DNA from: Taxillus chinensis
Lineage: Eukaryota > Streptophyta > Magnoliopsida > Santalales > Loranthaceae
Assembly: GCA_023512835.1 (NCBI GenBank)
Contig: CM042088.1
Span: forward strand, 46,707,199-46,771,198
DNA: 64,000 nt
Direction of reading: 5' to 3'
A program made the translations under genes and the position numbers. Positions within the stretch are counted from its first letter, which is position 1. Each line of letters begins with the position of its first letter. The notes under the pieces are model-generated. The model searched no databases, was not told the DNA's origin, and was given only the letters and a program-made list of their open reading frames with translations. This document shows positions 1 to 13,183 of this stretch, one piece after another.

Positions 1-49
1 CAATTAAATGATATATATATATAATGTTAGTATCATACTAATATATGTA
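1..49. repeat. 49-bp dispersed repeat, copy 1
   Basis: This AT-rich stretch is identical to 32309-32357, inside intron 7 of the EF-Tu gene. The two copies diverge immediately after the shared part. It directly precedes the decayed LINE that follows. It is probably part of a transposable element present at both places; the family is not recognisable. Confidence 0.75.
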
Positions 50-54
50 ATAAA

Positions 55-2340
55 AAAAATCTATAGAATAGCTCGGATGAGAGAGAAAAAAACTAAAAAT
101 TTAAATACCGTGAAATCTATTAAGGACCGCAATCATAAGATCTTAGTAAAAGATACTGATATTAAAAAACGCTAAAAGGAAGATTTTGATGAGCTCTTCA
201 ATGGCCATTGTGTTCAAAATGTCAATGTGAATATACTGCTAGAAAAATTAAATCGTAACCCCTTACAAAGAACAAGGTTAGGTGAAGTTAAAAAAAGTCT
301 TACATCGTGTGAAGACTATAAAGGCGGTAGGCTCAAATGCAAGATTTGGAAATATCTTGGTAAGTTTGGAATTAAGTGATTAACAAAATTATTTAATAAG
401 AATTCACCGAATAATAAGATGTGTGATGAAAAGAAGAAGAGTATCTTAGTATTTTTGAATAAAAATAATTGTATCATACAGAATTGCTCAAATTCAAGAT
501 GAATAAAATTAAGAAACCATAATACAAAATTATAGGAAAAGATTATTGAGCATCGTTTAAGAAACCATATTAAGATTGCCTTGAAGATCTATTATGAAAT
601 CAATCCATACGTTAAGGAGACTTTAAAGGTTTAGAGCATTCATATTTGGCTCAACAAAAGTCTAATTTTAGCTAAAGGATATAAAAACAATCCACCGTAG
701 GTTCTTTATTTGCTACAGTAAATTTAGCTAATTGTTAAATGACTGATCAAATTTAGCCGATCAACATCACTCACCAAATTATTTTTTATTAAGTTTTAAC
801 CATTTTTTACTCATCTCCTTCCCCCCTTCTTCTCCCTCCTGAGACTATAATCTCCACCTCATTGATCTTCAACACCACCTTACTCGATCTCACATCCTCA
901 GTCCCTCATTCTCGCCCATGCCCACACCCCTCAACCTTCCATCCATCGTCCCGCCAAAATGACCTCTCTGCTCACGTTAACTCAATAACCCATAGTCAAC
1001 AATCAAAACCCTCAACCTCGGCTGCCATCTACCTTAACCTTGAGATCTGACAGCCCATCCGTCGGATATCCTCCATTCAGCCAATCACACAGTCAATAAA
1101 TGAATTTTTGATGCCAAACTCCATATCAGCAGCAAATCTATCCATGGGGGAGGGGCAGTGGAAGCGCAACGGGATAGATAGATCTATGAAGGGGAAGGAG
1201 TGGCAAAGCACAACAGGAGAGAAAAATCTATGCATGAGAGAGGGACGGCAACACAGCGAAGAGAGCTATGCAAGGGTGGGGTGCAACGAGAGAGAGAAAG
1301 AGAGAGTGTGTGTGTGTGTGTGTGTGTGTTGCAGTGTAAAAATAATCTAGGGTTTGCAATTTGTGAGATTATAAAAAATTAACATTTTAATTAAAATTCT
1401 GAAATTTTATAGAGTTTACTATTTCATGGTGTAAATTAAACTAGCGATAATTTATAAAAGGTAATTATTTAGTTAAATTATAGTTAAACTTTATTAAAGT
1501 CATTGTAAGTGCTCTTAAGTGACAAAAAAGAATTTATACATGATATGGTGTATCTTGTTCGTTGATGATATTGATTTGTTGATGAAACAAAAAAAAAATT
1601 AACCAAAAACTAGACTTATGGAGGAAAACTTTGCAAACTTGAGAATTTAAATTAAGCATATCAAAAACTGAATATATAGAATGTAAGTTTAGGAAAAGAA
1701 TAAATAACGAGCAAAATGTTATTACATTTTCAGATACAAGCCACAAAATATTCTAAATACCCAAGGTATAATTTAACAAAACGGATAAACTGATGGTTAT
1801 GTTAAGCATAGGATTAAAACCGAGTGCTTAAGTGGATAAGTGTCATGAAAATTTTGTGTGACGGCAATATGTTATTGAGTGTAAAAGGAAAATTTTAACA
1901 GACGCCTATTAGAACTTTTTTGTTATATAGAACTAAGTTTTAAACTAACAAAAAACAACATATATAAAAGTTCAATGTCACTAAGATGTGAATATTAAGA
2001 TAGATATATGATAAGACTAGGAGGGACAAGATTAGAAATAAAGATATTTACCATATTATTAGAGTAGCTCTGATTGAAAATAAAAAAAAAAAAAACGTTT
2101 ACGTTGGTTTGGTTATTTAAAACGTAACCCAATGGATACACCTATTAAGAGGATATTGAACTAAGTAAAAAATTGTAGAAGAGATTAAAAATAACTTGGA
2201 GATAGTAACAATGGATATAGAATTATTAAATTTAAAAAAAAAAAGACTAGTGAATGGTAGGAATGTTTGAAAAATAAGGATCTGTGTATTTGATTAAATA
2301 TAAACTTTTCGTCTATCTTAGTTCATATAGTTATTACTGA
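55..2340 (+). mobile_element. Decayed RTE-type LINE (endonuclease/RT linker and RT remnants), split by an insert
   Basis: Translation of about 62-620 gives broken blocks typical of plant RTE-clade LINEs: a KSIKDRNHKILVK-like linker, DELFNG, then a region resembling the conserved WKxLG and IEHRLR segments of the reverse transcriptase. About 1545-2340 gives the later part of the same protein: a VDDID version of the catalytic (A)DDI motif, a KTEYMECKF-like block, and the C-terminal 'enRLRWFGHVxRRP' and 'KTWIEVVKNDLE'-like blocks. All frames are broken by stops and indels. The central RT section (around the GRSTMEAI block) is missing and is replaced by the element at about 637-1515. It is inactive and lies in antisense orientation inside the PIEZO gene. 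Confidence 0.7.
637..1515. mobile_element. MITE-like non-autonomous DNA element inside the LINE
   Basis: The left edge reads AGAGCATTCATATTTGGCT. The right edge, reverse-complemented, reads AGAGCACTTACAATGACT. These are imperfect terminal inverted repeats of the type seen in hAT-like plant MITEs. The insert separates the two halves of the LINE. It includes a (GT)n run at about 1307-1329 and no credible gene. I could not find a clean target-site duplication. Confidence 0.5.
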
Positions 2341-2884
2341 CATTAAGGCTGATCAGTTTAGTTTGATTTTAACTATACTAGCCATATTGACAAAAGCACA
2401 AAAGCAGGTCCAGGTAAGAATTGGATTCTGTCCATTCTACCATACCATTTATAAATTTTAATTCAACAATAGACTTGTCTGTTTGAGAAAAGTAGATCCC
2501 CTGATAATATTCAAATTTCAAACACAGCCTACTTAGTTTTTTGCTTGGCAAACCTAATAATATTCACTTGATCAGGTTGACAGTACAGTATTTCAGTGCT
2601 TCTCAATAGCCATTATGGGTGCTTAATGAAACTTTTAGGCCATTACACTACTCATCGCTAGTGTTGAATTGATTAGTGCAGTTTAATATAATCCAAATGG
2701 TGATAATTAGATATAGAAAAGTTCAATACCTAATGCTAATAGCACAATGATCAAAAACTAAGTCCATAGATATAATTAGATTTTACCCCTAAAATTGTAG
2801 CAAACACAGCTATGTTATATCAGTAGGCAACAAGCACTTTGTTTTCTAACACAACAAATGAACATTTGGCTTAAGAATACATAC

Positions 2885-5800
2885 TGGGAAACCGTAAGTG
2901 AAAAAGTTGATACTAAACGTGCGGAAAGCCCCTCCTCTTAATAAAAAGTTCGTATGCCTAACACCAGATCTGCACATAATTGAACAATCCATTGAGGTCA
3001 CAAAACTCGTGTCACTAAAGAAGTATGCCGTGGCAAAAGAACTTTAATTTGAACATCCATATCTACACTGCAAAGAACTTAACACTAAATTTGAGGTAAT
3101 GCAGAATATCAAAACAAGTAGGAAAATTCACTGCTTGGGAAAATAATAACAATCCACATCAAAATAAGTTAAACAATCTTCTGTAAAATTATAATTTTAA
3201 CTGGACCAGCTAATAATCTGGACTTAGTCAAGACACAATAGCAAAGGCTAAAAAAGGTGGTGATGCAACATATGGTTTCTTCTTTGCATACTCTTTAATG
3301 ACTTGAGAAATGAAGGGCCTCTTTAGTTCATTTCAAGTTGCATACCAGAAAAATCACAAAGGTAAGCTTGGATTTCAACCTTCTTCAAGTAAAAAGTATT
3401 AACCTAAAACAACTAATAGTAATCAACTGAACATGTTCAAATTTGGAAATACATTAAAAGAATAGAACAAGTCAAAACCTATATTCACACTCTTCATGAG
3501 AGAAAGCGCCTCAATTATTTGCTGGAATTCTAAAATAGCATTTGAACAAACTTACAAATATATCATTATTTAAGATGGCAAAGGTTTCACAATCATTGTA
3601 ATCAAGAAAAGATCCTTAATGGTGGTGGCATGATTTAAACCCAAACAAATATATTCTCCAAAATTACCTTGATTCCCAAATGAAAAATGAATGCTTTGAG
3701 GGAAGTAGTTGCTCAGATAAGCTGACATTTTCCATTGATACAATACAATCCATCTCCTCCAAATCAGATCTGACATAAGATAGCTTTTTTTTGGGAAAGG
3801 GTGGGATAGATAGAAGGTAAGCAATCATAGCAAGCAATACTCAAAGTCAAAAAGATAGAATATATTCTATAATATGGACACAAATCACTTCTGGAAACAG
3901 AAGATTTAGTTCTAATTGCTTTGGTTCATTTCCCATAGCCAAAGATTTTGCCTAATAGGAATGGGGGTGTTCATCAAAAACTGAAAACCTGAAATCCAGC
4001 TAAACTGATGCTTAAAATCCGATCCAAACCAAATAGTTTGGTTCAGGTTTCAGTTTGAGGAAGAAATCTGTCTGAATCAGTAAAATTCAATCACCGCAAA
4101 TGTATTTATAAAACTAATATTCTATATTATTAATATAAACATGTTTAAAACATCATTTGTGATATTTAAAACAATAATTTAATCACCCAAATCCGAACAT
4201 TTTGCATGCTCAATTGCTTTCCCTGTATTTATTAGCCTTTAATATATCCAATCAACCATTGTATAACATTATTAGTATATGTTATAATGTTATTGTATTT
4301 CTAACTAAGATGTACTATATTGCATGCTTCTAAGTACATACTTTAATATATATATATATATATAAAGGACTGGTAATGAACCGATCCAAAAATATCTCAA
4401 AACCAAACCTAATCAAATTCATTCTGGCAGGATTTAGGTAGAGCCTTAAGCAACTCAGCCTATGAATACCCCTAAATAAGAATGATATTTAAACAAGATG
4501 AAAATCCTTGGTGATAAAATTTAAATTACATATTCATTCTAAAGCGCAATAATGAAGACCAACAAAAAATACCATAAACAAAACATTAGCAGCCCCAAAG
4601 AATAATATAACCAGTAACTTTGCCACTATTTTGAGAAATTCTGCTGCTATTTTGAGACAAAGTTAAAAAAAGAGCACATACCACCATGTAGAATATTACG
4701 AGAGAAACACCAGAACAAATTTCCATCCACTTAGTTTTCCCTGATATTCTGTACATCCCAATAAACTCGTATAAACTTTGCAAAACCATTGAGTATTCTA
4801 TAGGAAGCTGATACACATAAAGCAGGACAATGTTGAAGCCTGCATATAACTGAAGAGCTCGCCACCACCTTCAACACAATTACCCATCTCATAAACATAA
4901 GAAACTAAATAAAAAAATGTGATACAAGTAAAATAGATAATTAAAGTTACAGCGGTACTAGCTAGTGCAAGATAAAGAACTACAAAGTGCAGACCCATCA
5001 CCTGAAAAGGCCAAGAAAATTGCTGGTCAAAGACCAATCCACGAGACCAATACAGCTAACAATAAAAAATGGTAGCGATACCCAAGAGGGATGGCTAATT
5101 CCAGCAACCAGTTGAATGATAGGCAATAGCATGCACAATGCAACCTTGAGATGGGAACCTAACATGTAGGAAAACAGAAAATCCCAATTTGAAAATTAGT
5201 TCACTGCTAAATCTACATTTGCTTGAAAGATTAAAGAACATCAAACGCTAAAATGATATTATTTTAGGAGAAATTGATAAAAATAAGAAGACTCATAGAA
5301 TATTGAAAGTTTGACGTTAACTCCATCTGCGTCTGCATAGCTAGTCCTAGCCTAGATAAAGGAGGGTTGCGGTAGGTTAAAAATCAGTGTAAAAACGTAT
5401 AAATTTTCATGAATATGGAACAGCAAAATAAAATTGTTGGGGCATGCCCAAGCCCAACCCGGCTCTTATAATTTTATTGTTATTCCAAATAGCTGATCCT
5501 GAGATAAAGGCTCAGTTATTATTGTTGTTTCTGTATAGAAAGGTCGAAGTTGAACACAACTGAGAAATTGTAGTTGGTAACAAAATTATATAATATAAAT
5601 TCAAATCTGAATAAAGATCACTGTTTATAATGAGAAAATTGGGGGGAAAGGAACAAACTTGAATAAAGTAGAGTTACAAAATCATTACAAACCTAATTGT
5701 TCAAAGCGTGATGGGAAACAACCACCGCATGAGTGTTGCCGTGAAACCAGACCAAATCTAATCCCATAGATATAAACTAAAGTGACTAAAACTGCCAAGA

Positions 5801-7176
5801 GATGTGCAGCCAAGAAATAAATGACTGTCGGAGATCTCATGGAATGGAATCTGCAAAAAAAAAGAAGAAAAAAACTGCATTATGCACGAAAGGATAATTT
5901 TCCTGAATCCAAAGCTAACAGGTGAATTCATTTCTAACCTCATGAGGCCAACTAATTCTGCCCACCAGCAATCTTCAAAACTCCAGTTACTCCCCTCCAC
6001 CACCCATAGAGTAAGAAATATCACTTGCAAAAGTATAACAACTACAGAAAACGTAATAATTGGCCATAGCAACAGAGAGTGGCTTCGAAAACGAAATCCT
6101 ATAACCAATAATTGTGAATTAGTACAATAAGAAAACAAACCTGCTCTTTAGTCATGATAAAGAGCCCTGATAAAAATATCACTGTAAAGAATTGGAAACA
6201 AAAATAGAAACATATTCTTTGAAAATGAATTTATGCAAAGGAGCCTTCACAAAATAACAATAATCATAATGAAAGCCCACTCTATAACACAAGTAAATAC
6301 ATATTACATATATTTCTTACTCATTGCAAAGACAAAGTGACTTACCAACTCTTGGTCCAATGAATAGAATGAACAGAAAAGCTATCAAATCAACAAGAGA
6401 GATTAAACTCCAATTGAGTAAAGCAGCTGCAAAGAAGGTGGAAACAACGAGAACATATCTTAGTGATTGCGCGTTCACAAATATATACAATAGTCATATA
6501 TGTACACACACATGCGCCAGTGCATTTACGCTGGGCAACATTTGCACAAATTAAACTACATAAAATGAAGCGTGATTTGAAAAATGATTAGTTATTAGGA
6601 AATCAAAGTAAATAAAAAGCTAGCACAAAAATGGAGAATATGATTTTTTATAGCTTCAACTTGACTGCAATTGTACAACTGTCCAAAAGAATATCAAATT
6701 TGCTGGAGTTACCAGGCCATGAAACCCTTCCAAAGTGGCAAGGAACATCGGAACCGTATTAAGTGATTGGTGTGTGAATCCCTACAATTTGTTGTGACAT
6801 CTCCGAGTCAATTGTGCATATTATCAGCTTGGCTGACTTCCACATTGCCATCACTAACCCAAGCCCCCACAAAGCATTGTACAAAAAACTAATACACAAA
6901 CTCACGGAAAAGGAAAAAAAAATAGAAGATACATCAATTCCTGTAATAAGACGGTGTCAGATGCAACGCAAATAATACTGAGACTGTCTAACTTTCGTTT
7001 TGAATGTTCGAACCATTAGCAATTCTAGGTAATTCGATAAAAGATTTAATGCAATTCATTAGCATAATGTGTCGATAATGCAACTGAATTAGTAGATGAA
7101 AAAAACAAACAAAGTTTAATTGTTTACCTGTTAAAAGCAGCAGAGGCAACACACAGCCCACTAGAAAATTCCCCAT
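2885..7176 (-). CDS. PIEZO: PIEZO-type mechanosensitive ion channel, N-terminal part (exons 1-8, partial)
   Basis: Exons on the minus strand: 7128-7176, 6346-6426, 5939-6098, 5693-5850, 5002-5158, 4682-4868, 3668-3783, 2885-2969. All junctions are GT/AG and the phases agree, giving 331 residues without a stop. The product starts MGNFLVGCVLPLLLLTAALL, followed by NWSLISLVDLIAFL and repeated hydrophobic segments. Blocks such as GLVDWSLTSN, YAGFNIVLLYVYQLPIEYS, LSYVRSDLEEMD and SGVRHTNFLLRGAFRTFSIN match the N-terminal transmembrane region of plant PIEZO proteins (about 2,400-2,500 residues). In the family these are very large trimeric, stretch-gated cation channels; plant PIEZO is reported in root mechanotransduction and at the vacuole. 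The remaining exons, including the pore, must lie beyond the left edge. Position 7176 is the first ATG and matches the family start. Introns carry transposon debris. Confidence 0.92.
3960..4475. mobile_element. Probable MITE or similar element in PIEZO intron 6
   Basis: The segment lies in the intron between exons 6 and 7. It begins with AATGGGGGTGTTCATCA and ends with CCTATGAATACCCCTAAAT, forming imperfect inverted termini (GGGGTGTTCAT against AGGGGTATTCAT). The interior is AT-rich and contains the phrase 'aaccaaatagtttggttcaggtttc', common in plant dispersed repeats. It has no coding capacity. Confidence 0.45.
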
Positions 7177-10100
7177 AACTATTGCTGCTCACTTCAATTG
7201 CATCACCATTCTCTCAAATCCCACGAATCCGCCAATGGGTTTTCAAGGATGACAAAAAACCCAGTTCAAAAAATAGTAAATTCTATTCGAACACACTAAT
7301 TCGAGCGACAATTAAGACAAAATATGAGGATGTCCGCTACTCCGCGTCTTTTGTCACACGTCGTACAATCAACTAACAGTCTTAACTGCAAGTCAGGGAC
7401 TGTCAGAGTTGGAAGTGAAGGAAGAAGAATTGAAGAAACCAGCGTTGTTTAATTAACGTCTGTTCTGAAGATTCAAGGATCGCGCCTCGAACACAATGCG
7501 GAACGAGACTTGAGACTCGAGAGATTAGTAAAGCGCAGCTCCCAGTGGGGTGCATCGGGCGGTGTGTAGTATTTTTAAACTTTGGAAAAAATAACAAATA
7601 ATTAATAAAAATGAAAATTTATTTGGACGGTAAGTTTGGGGTTTGATTCGAATAATCAAATTTTAATCACCGTTAATACTAAAAGAACCATCGAAAGTAT
7701 CAACTAATACTATTAGTCTAATAGGTTAATATTTTTTAGATTCTTGACTAAATATTATGTAAATAAATATTAAACACAATTTGCCTACCATTAATATCAT
7801 TGATCTATCCCCAATTGCTTATACAAATGCATTATTGTTAATTTTTTATTATAATTTCAGGAAAAAAAATGAATTCATAAGTTACAATTACATCTAATGA
7901 CTTAAGTAATAAGATACACAAATAAATTATTTGACTATATAATATATTATATTTGATTGGTTTCAAATCTATTACAACATATCAGCTTTTCAAATTATCA
8001 AATCAAATTAATTTTAAAAATTATGTATTTTTAGTTTATACACTTTCATCGATTCAGCTTTATTTATCAACCTTGATAAATTTCTAACCACCACTAGATT
8101 TTGTAAAACATAATTGTCATTTTTCTGACTTCAAATATGAATCAAATCTTTATTTCTATTTTTTAAATTTTAATATTTATCTCATAATGGGTATGTTTTG
8201 AATTTATACACTATATAGTAACCCAAATTAATTTTAAATTTAAATTCAAATTGAATTTGATTTCTAAATTGAATAACTTATATATCAAATAAGTTTAATG
8301 GATAATATGGATACGCCAAATTCAAAATTAAAATAATCTAATTTTGTAAATAATAATTAATTCACAACTAATTAATTAAATGGATAAATCTAAATATGTC
8401 CAATATTCAACATTTAAATAATATTATTATTCAAATAATAAATAATTCTATAATTAATTAATATTTAAAATTTCATTTTGCTCTGCAGCTTACCCATTAA
8501 GTCTAAATGTGTATATCTAGATATTGTTAAATTATATTTAAATAAATTTATTATTTAACTAATAAATCAGTCGTCCATGAATAATTTATAGTTAGAATAA
8601 GATAGGACTCATTAACCTCTCTAGTTGCATTTTTACCATTGGGTACCATTGATTCTATAATCGAAAATGAATTATAAAACCCATTTATGAACTATAATGC
8701 TTTACTAATACAAGTACATAATTAACATTGCGAGTAATTAGTTATATGTTTCTTTTTCCAATAATTAGTGAATTTCATCTCGTATCATAATATTTCCTGC
8801 TACATATTTCATTGAGTTTCCAAAATACAATGAATAGGAATTAAGGTCTCAAAAGACATACATTCATAAATAAAATGTTTATAAATATCTCAATATTAAA
8901 ATCATTATATATATGATCATCGCTATACTCAATTAGAATTTATATGCTTAACGGAAATGATTAGAAATACATATTGTGCTTGCGTCCATGTTTCACATAA
9001 TTTCATTATACAAAATACATTCATTTAATATTACACTATATTAACAATGCGGATAACACCATTCAATTCTATTTAGGAATGATATGTATTTATAATATTT
9101 GAATTAAAGATCATATACTTTAATTAATTTCATTGTGAACACACACTTTTGATTATTATACATACAAATTGTCCTCTTACATATAACACTCATATGTTTA
9201 AGGTTACACAAATAATAAACAAATTATATTTGATATTTATAAACATATACACATAAAAGGATGAATAGTCTATTTATTAAACAAATAATACATATAAGTT
9301 TATATTTGACACCTTTAAGGCACTATTTTCAATAATTTCAACATAGACAAATACTTTTTTAAATTAATTACACGAGGCTGATGGTGTAAAGGTGTCATTG
9401 CCGAGTCTAAACCCTAACAAGCATCAATCTCTTGTCAACATCAATGCGGAAGCAAAAATGATATAAAGAGAACTCTACACTATTGAATTCAAACCTCATG
9501 TAGTTATTATCCTTTACCTCAAAATAGCATGTATTGCTTTCATTTGCAACGAAGCTAAAGAGCTTGCTCCCGTTATAGCCACCATCTTCATCTCCTAACT
9601 TGTTTAAGTGGAAGCTCAACCTAGAGGCCATGAATTAGGATGCGTTATTGGGCCCTTCGAATTTGGGAGTCATATTAAATCAATTAAAAGCCCTATAGAA
9701 CTATTTTATGTTTTGAACTTCAATTACTCTCTTTGGTTTAAGTTGATTCAATTTGTCTTATGTTACTTATTTTGGTAATATTGTGTTTTTAAAAGAAGTT
9801 ATTTTTAGTCGTGTTGAGAAAAAAAATTGTGAAAATAAATAAATAAGTGTTTGGTAAACGGTGATTTTAAAAGTAATATAAACTAAAAAGAATTTTATTT
9901 GATAAATTTTAAAAAGAAATTAAATAGTTAATATGTGTTTAATAAATTCTTTAAATTTTTTTATGAAAAACATGCACATATTTTATTGTTAATTTTGAAT
10001 ATGATTAATGTTGGATTTTACAAATTATAAATTTACTTATTTTAAAAAAAACTTATAAGCCGCTTCAACTTTTTACCATAAAAAGTAAAAATTATTCTTA

Positions 10101-10579
10101 TAAATGTTTTTATTAATTACGCTTTGTTGCTTCAAAATTATTTCATAAGTAGAAGTAATGTCTCAAAAATAATCCGTTTTCTCATTTATGTTTCAAAATT
10201 TAATTTTGCCTACATTTTATGATTTATTACTTGAAAAATTAGATATAAAAATATTTACGGTAGACTCATAAATAAGAAATATTTCATTTCCATCATTTAA
10301 AAAAAACCGACTTTACTAATCGCGAGTGCTGGTATTATATTAATTATTTGAAAAAATTTGGCTTTGATATTAACACACAGAAACCCAAACATATTATATA
10401 GTCCATGATTTAACTGATTTTTGAAATATGAAAACGACGTCGCTTTACAATCATCACTATCACATTGTCCAGTGTCCACAGCCACAGGCCACAATCTGAT
10501 CCCACCTCGCAGGCCCAGCCCTCGTGACTTCGTCTCTCTCCATCTTCGATGAAACCCACAGAAAATAGCCTTCGACAAC
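7177..10579. other. Intergenic region between divergent PIEZO and RPH1
   Basis: About 3.4 kb. The first 400 bp upstream of PIEZO is less AT-rich and probably contains its promoter and leader. From about 7600 to 9400 the DNA is very AT-rich with no credible ORF. The piece at about 9370-9640 is more complex and may be the edge of a decayed retroelement, but I recognise no domain. About 10430-10448 carries GACGTC (a C-box bZIP-type core) within AAAACGACGTCGC, upstream of RPH1. Confidence 0.4.
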
Positions 10580-11983
10580 ATGACTGCCTTAGCAGCATCA
10601 ACGTTCCTCTGCAGCTACCATTTAACCAATCCCATACCCCAATGTTCACTTATCAGGATAGGCTTATACCGTCCTCGGATTCGGATAAACCCCACCAGAG
10701 TCCATGCAAATTCAAATCCAGTAGATGCAGAGGCAGTACAGGAGCGCGCAGAACCAAAGCAAGGGCTTGAAACCAGTGAAATAGCCCAATCCCCCACCAT
10801 AAATGGTCCCTCAATTGACCAAGACCTGAAGAAAGTGGGTGTTTACTCAACTTTTAGTTCATTTGGAGGACACCCATTTTAGATACTTGGGATTTGATGT
10901 GTTTGTTCCATATTATATACTCGCGTGCTCTCTATGTATACTGGGTTAACCACAATTCGTGTTTGCGATTTTTACCATTTTGGAGGCTGCCCACTTTAAA
11001 CAAGGACTGTTTTTCTAGAATTTGCAATGTCTGTGTCCAGTTTTCTGAAGACTCTTAAGCCGAGCAAAGTTTTTTTTTTTTTTTTTTTTTTGAATTCTGC
11101 ACCATGTAGATAGAAATGTGTAGACAAATTGAAATTGATTTTTCCAGTGGTTTGGCAGCTGCTTGCAGGGGAGCTAATAATTAAGAAACCACTTTTGAAA
11201 CGCTAGTGCCACTGTATTTCAGTATTGTACCACAGACAAATAAAATGGGTTATAGTAAGATCTTCATTAACGTAATCTTACTCCACACCAGGCAGTTCAG
11301 AAGACTGCAGCAACCTTTGCTCCAAGGGCTTCCACAGCTACCAAAAACCCTGCAGTTCGCGGCACTGCCTTATACAACGTGTTTGAGGTTCAAGGCTACG
11401 CCTCTATGCTGTTGGGCGGAGCTCTGTCTTTCAATCTGATATTCCCATCAAATGAACCAGACTTATGGAGGCTGATGGGAATGTGGTCTATATGGATGTT
11501 CAGTAAGTTTTTATTTATTGGCACCCCCCTCCCCCCTCTCTCTCTCGGTACCATCAAATCAAACACTTTTCCATTAATGATGAGGGTGATTTTGGTGTAA
11601 AAACCCCATTCACTAGCATTGTACAAAAATGATATTCAGCAGTTCTAGAGTCAGATTGGCGTTTGCATTCTGAATCTTAGATCTTTCCATTTGCAGCAAT
11701 TCCGTCACTTCGAGCCCGCGATTGTTCAAAGAATGAGAAAGAAGCTCTCAACTATCTGTTTCTCCTCATCCCATTACTTAATGTCATAATCCCATTCTTT
11801 TGGAAATCCTTTGCAGTTGTTTGGTCTGCTGACACAATAGCCTTTCTTGGAATGTTTGCGTGGAAGGTATCTGCTCTTTTTTAAATTAAAAAGCCCGACT
11901 GGTGAAATCCTATTTTTGTACAAGTTACAATGTTGAAATCCACACTTCTAATACAGCTTGGATGGCTACAAAAATCGAAGTAG
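10580..11983 (+). CDS. RPH1: RPH1-like chloroplast membrane protein (RESISTANCE TO PHYTOPHTHORA 1)
   Basis: Exons: 10580-10834, 11292-11502, 11697-11866, 11957-11983. They join in phase to 220 residues. The N-terminal ~80 residues look like a chloroplast transit peptide (Ser/Thr/Arg-rich, few acids). The conserved part follows: AVQKTAATFAPRASTATKNP, then GYASMLLGGALSFNLIFPS, WRLMGMWSIWMFTIPSLRARD and a hydrophobic region with NYLFLLIPLLNVIIPFFWKS and ADTIAFLGMFAWK, ending LGWLQKSK. This gives about four hydrophobic segments, consistent with a thylakoid or envelope membrane protein. In Arabidopsis and potato, RPH1 homologues are linked to resistance to Phytophthora; the biochemical role is not established. 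The last exon is only nine codons and is recognised by the conserved LGWL ending. The neighbouring PIEZO gene is also its neighbour in Arabidopsis, as I recall. Confidence 0.9.
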
Positions 11984-13183
11984 AACTTCAACAAAACCTT
12001 GATTCAACAGTTCTATTCCAGTTCAATTCAGATATTCCAGTTCGTGGCATATCTATAATTACAGTGAATATGCTAATGTGGCAACTTTAGCAGTACACTG
12101 TACCTAAACGAAGATAGCTCCTGGGTGAGATTACAGCAGACATCTCCAGCATTGCTGCAGCAATAAAAGATTGCATTCTCTCTCTCTCTCTCTCTGTAAT
12201 ATATATATATATATATATGTAGTAACACATTGATGATATCTCCTATATCCAAGAAATTTGCTGAACAATTTTTTTTTTGGGTACATATCTTCTAGATTTA
12301 TTGATTTTAATGTGTTTGTTGAGACTGCTCCTTGCGCATTGCAGTGGCTATGAAGATATCGGATAAGTGGGCCATAGCTTATTGGTGAAAATCGCAATGG
12401 CTTTCGCAGAGCTTCAAAAGGCAATAAAAACTGAAAATAAATAAAATTAAGGTAAAGACTAAAGAGGGATCTAAAATTAGGCAAGCTAATACATGAAAGG
12501 GTATGCTAACGTATAATTAGAACCCATAAATAGAAATCGTAGAACTCAGGTTTTTGTTAACTTGTATCAGTATTCAATGACTAACATCATCCCTGGAACA
12601 AACCCAGTAACAAAATTAAATCTTGCTTCGCTAGCTACATCTCACGAGCAGCAGTGGTCCTCCACGTTCATATATGATTCAAGGCCTACATTCCGATCCC
12701 TGTAGTGGCAATAGTAGCACCCCACGTTAATATAGGATTCAAAACCTACACTCAGCCCCTGTTCCAGCATGTGAGACTTTAATCTTCATTCCATGCAGGC
12801 GCTGGTTGAAAAACAAAAGTTCCCAATCTTGTTAACAATAATTCGACCAAAATGTATGAACTGAATATAAAAATTAAAGATCGGTAAGAAATGCCGAGGA
12901 AACAAGAAACATGCAATGTGTAGGCGTAGAAGAGCCCAATGGAAAAGGGACCCATAGCATGGAACCATGCTAAAGACCTGCTTGACAAGTGTAAATGTGA
13001 CACTGAAGTCATTTAGCTCATCTAAAAAGAATAAATACAGACAGAACGATATATAAATATAGGACTAAGTTATACTCCCAATGTATTTAACGCTAAAAAG
13101 TTGCAGTACCACACCGGAATTATCAGCCTGAAAGACCAAGATCCTTCACAGTGGATGCAACCGTGCAACACGAATTCACCATT
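11984..13183. other. Intergenic region between convergent RPH1 and mTERF4; (CT)n-(TA)n microsatellite
   Basis: About 1.2 kb between the 3' ends of two convergent genes. A compound microsatellite lies at about 12178-12218: a (TC)n run followed closely by a (TA)n run. Small ORFs here look random. A pair of similar phrases near 12660-12760 ('...cacgttcatatatgattcaaggcctac' and '...cacgttaatataggattcaaaacctac') shows a minor ~65-bp duplication. No gene seen. Confidence 0.5.

Noticed and set aside
1108..1382. ORFs of 60-80 codons ending in a Val-Cys repeat
   Set aside because: The (GT)n microsatellite creates the Val-Cys run, and the region is inside a MITE-like insert.
2340..2880. Search for PIEZO exon 9 in the left-hand intron
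   Set aside because: No minus-strand segment matching the next conserved PIEZO block (after TYGFP) was found, so the following exons are taken to lie outside the window.
9407..9631. 74-codon minus-strand ORF between PIEZO and RPH1
   Set aside because: It may be a retroelement remnant, but I recognise no domain and there are no splice or promoter signals to support a gene.
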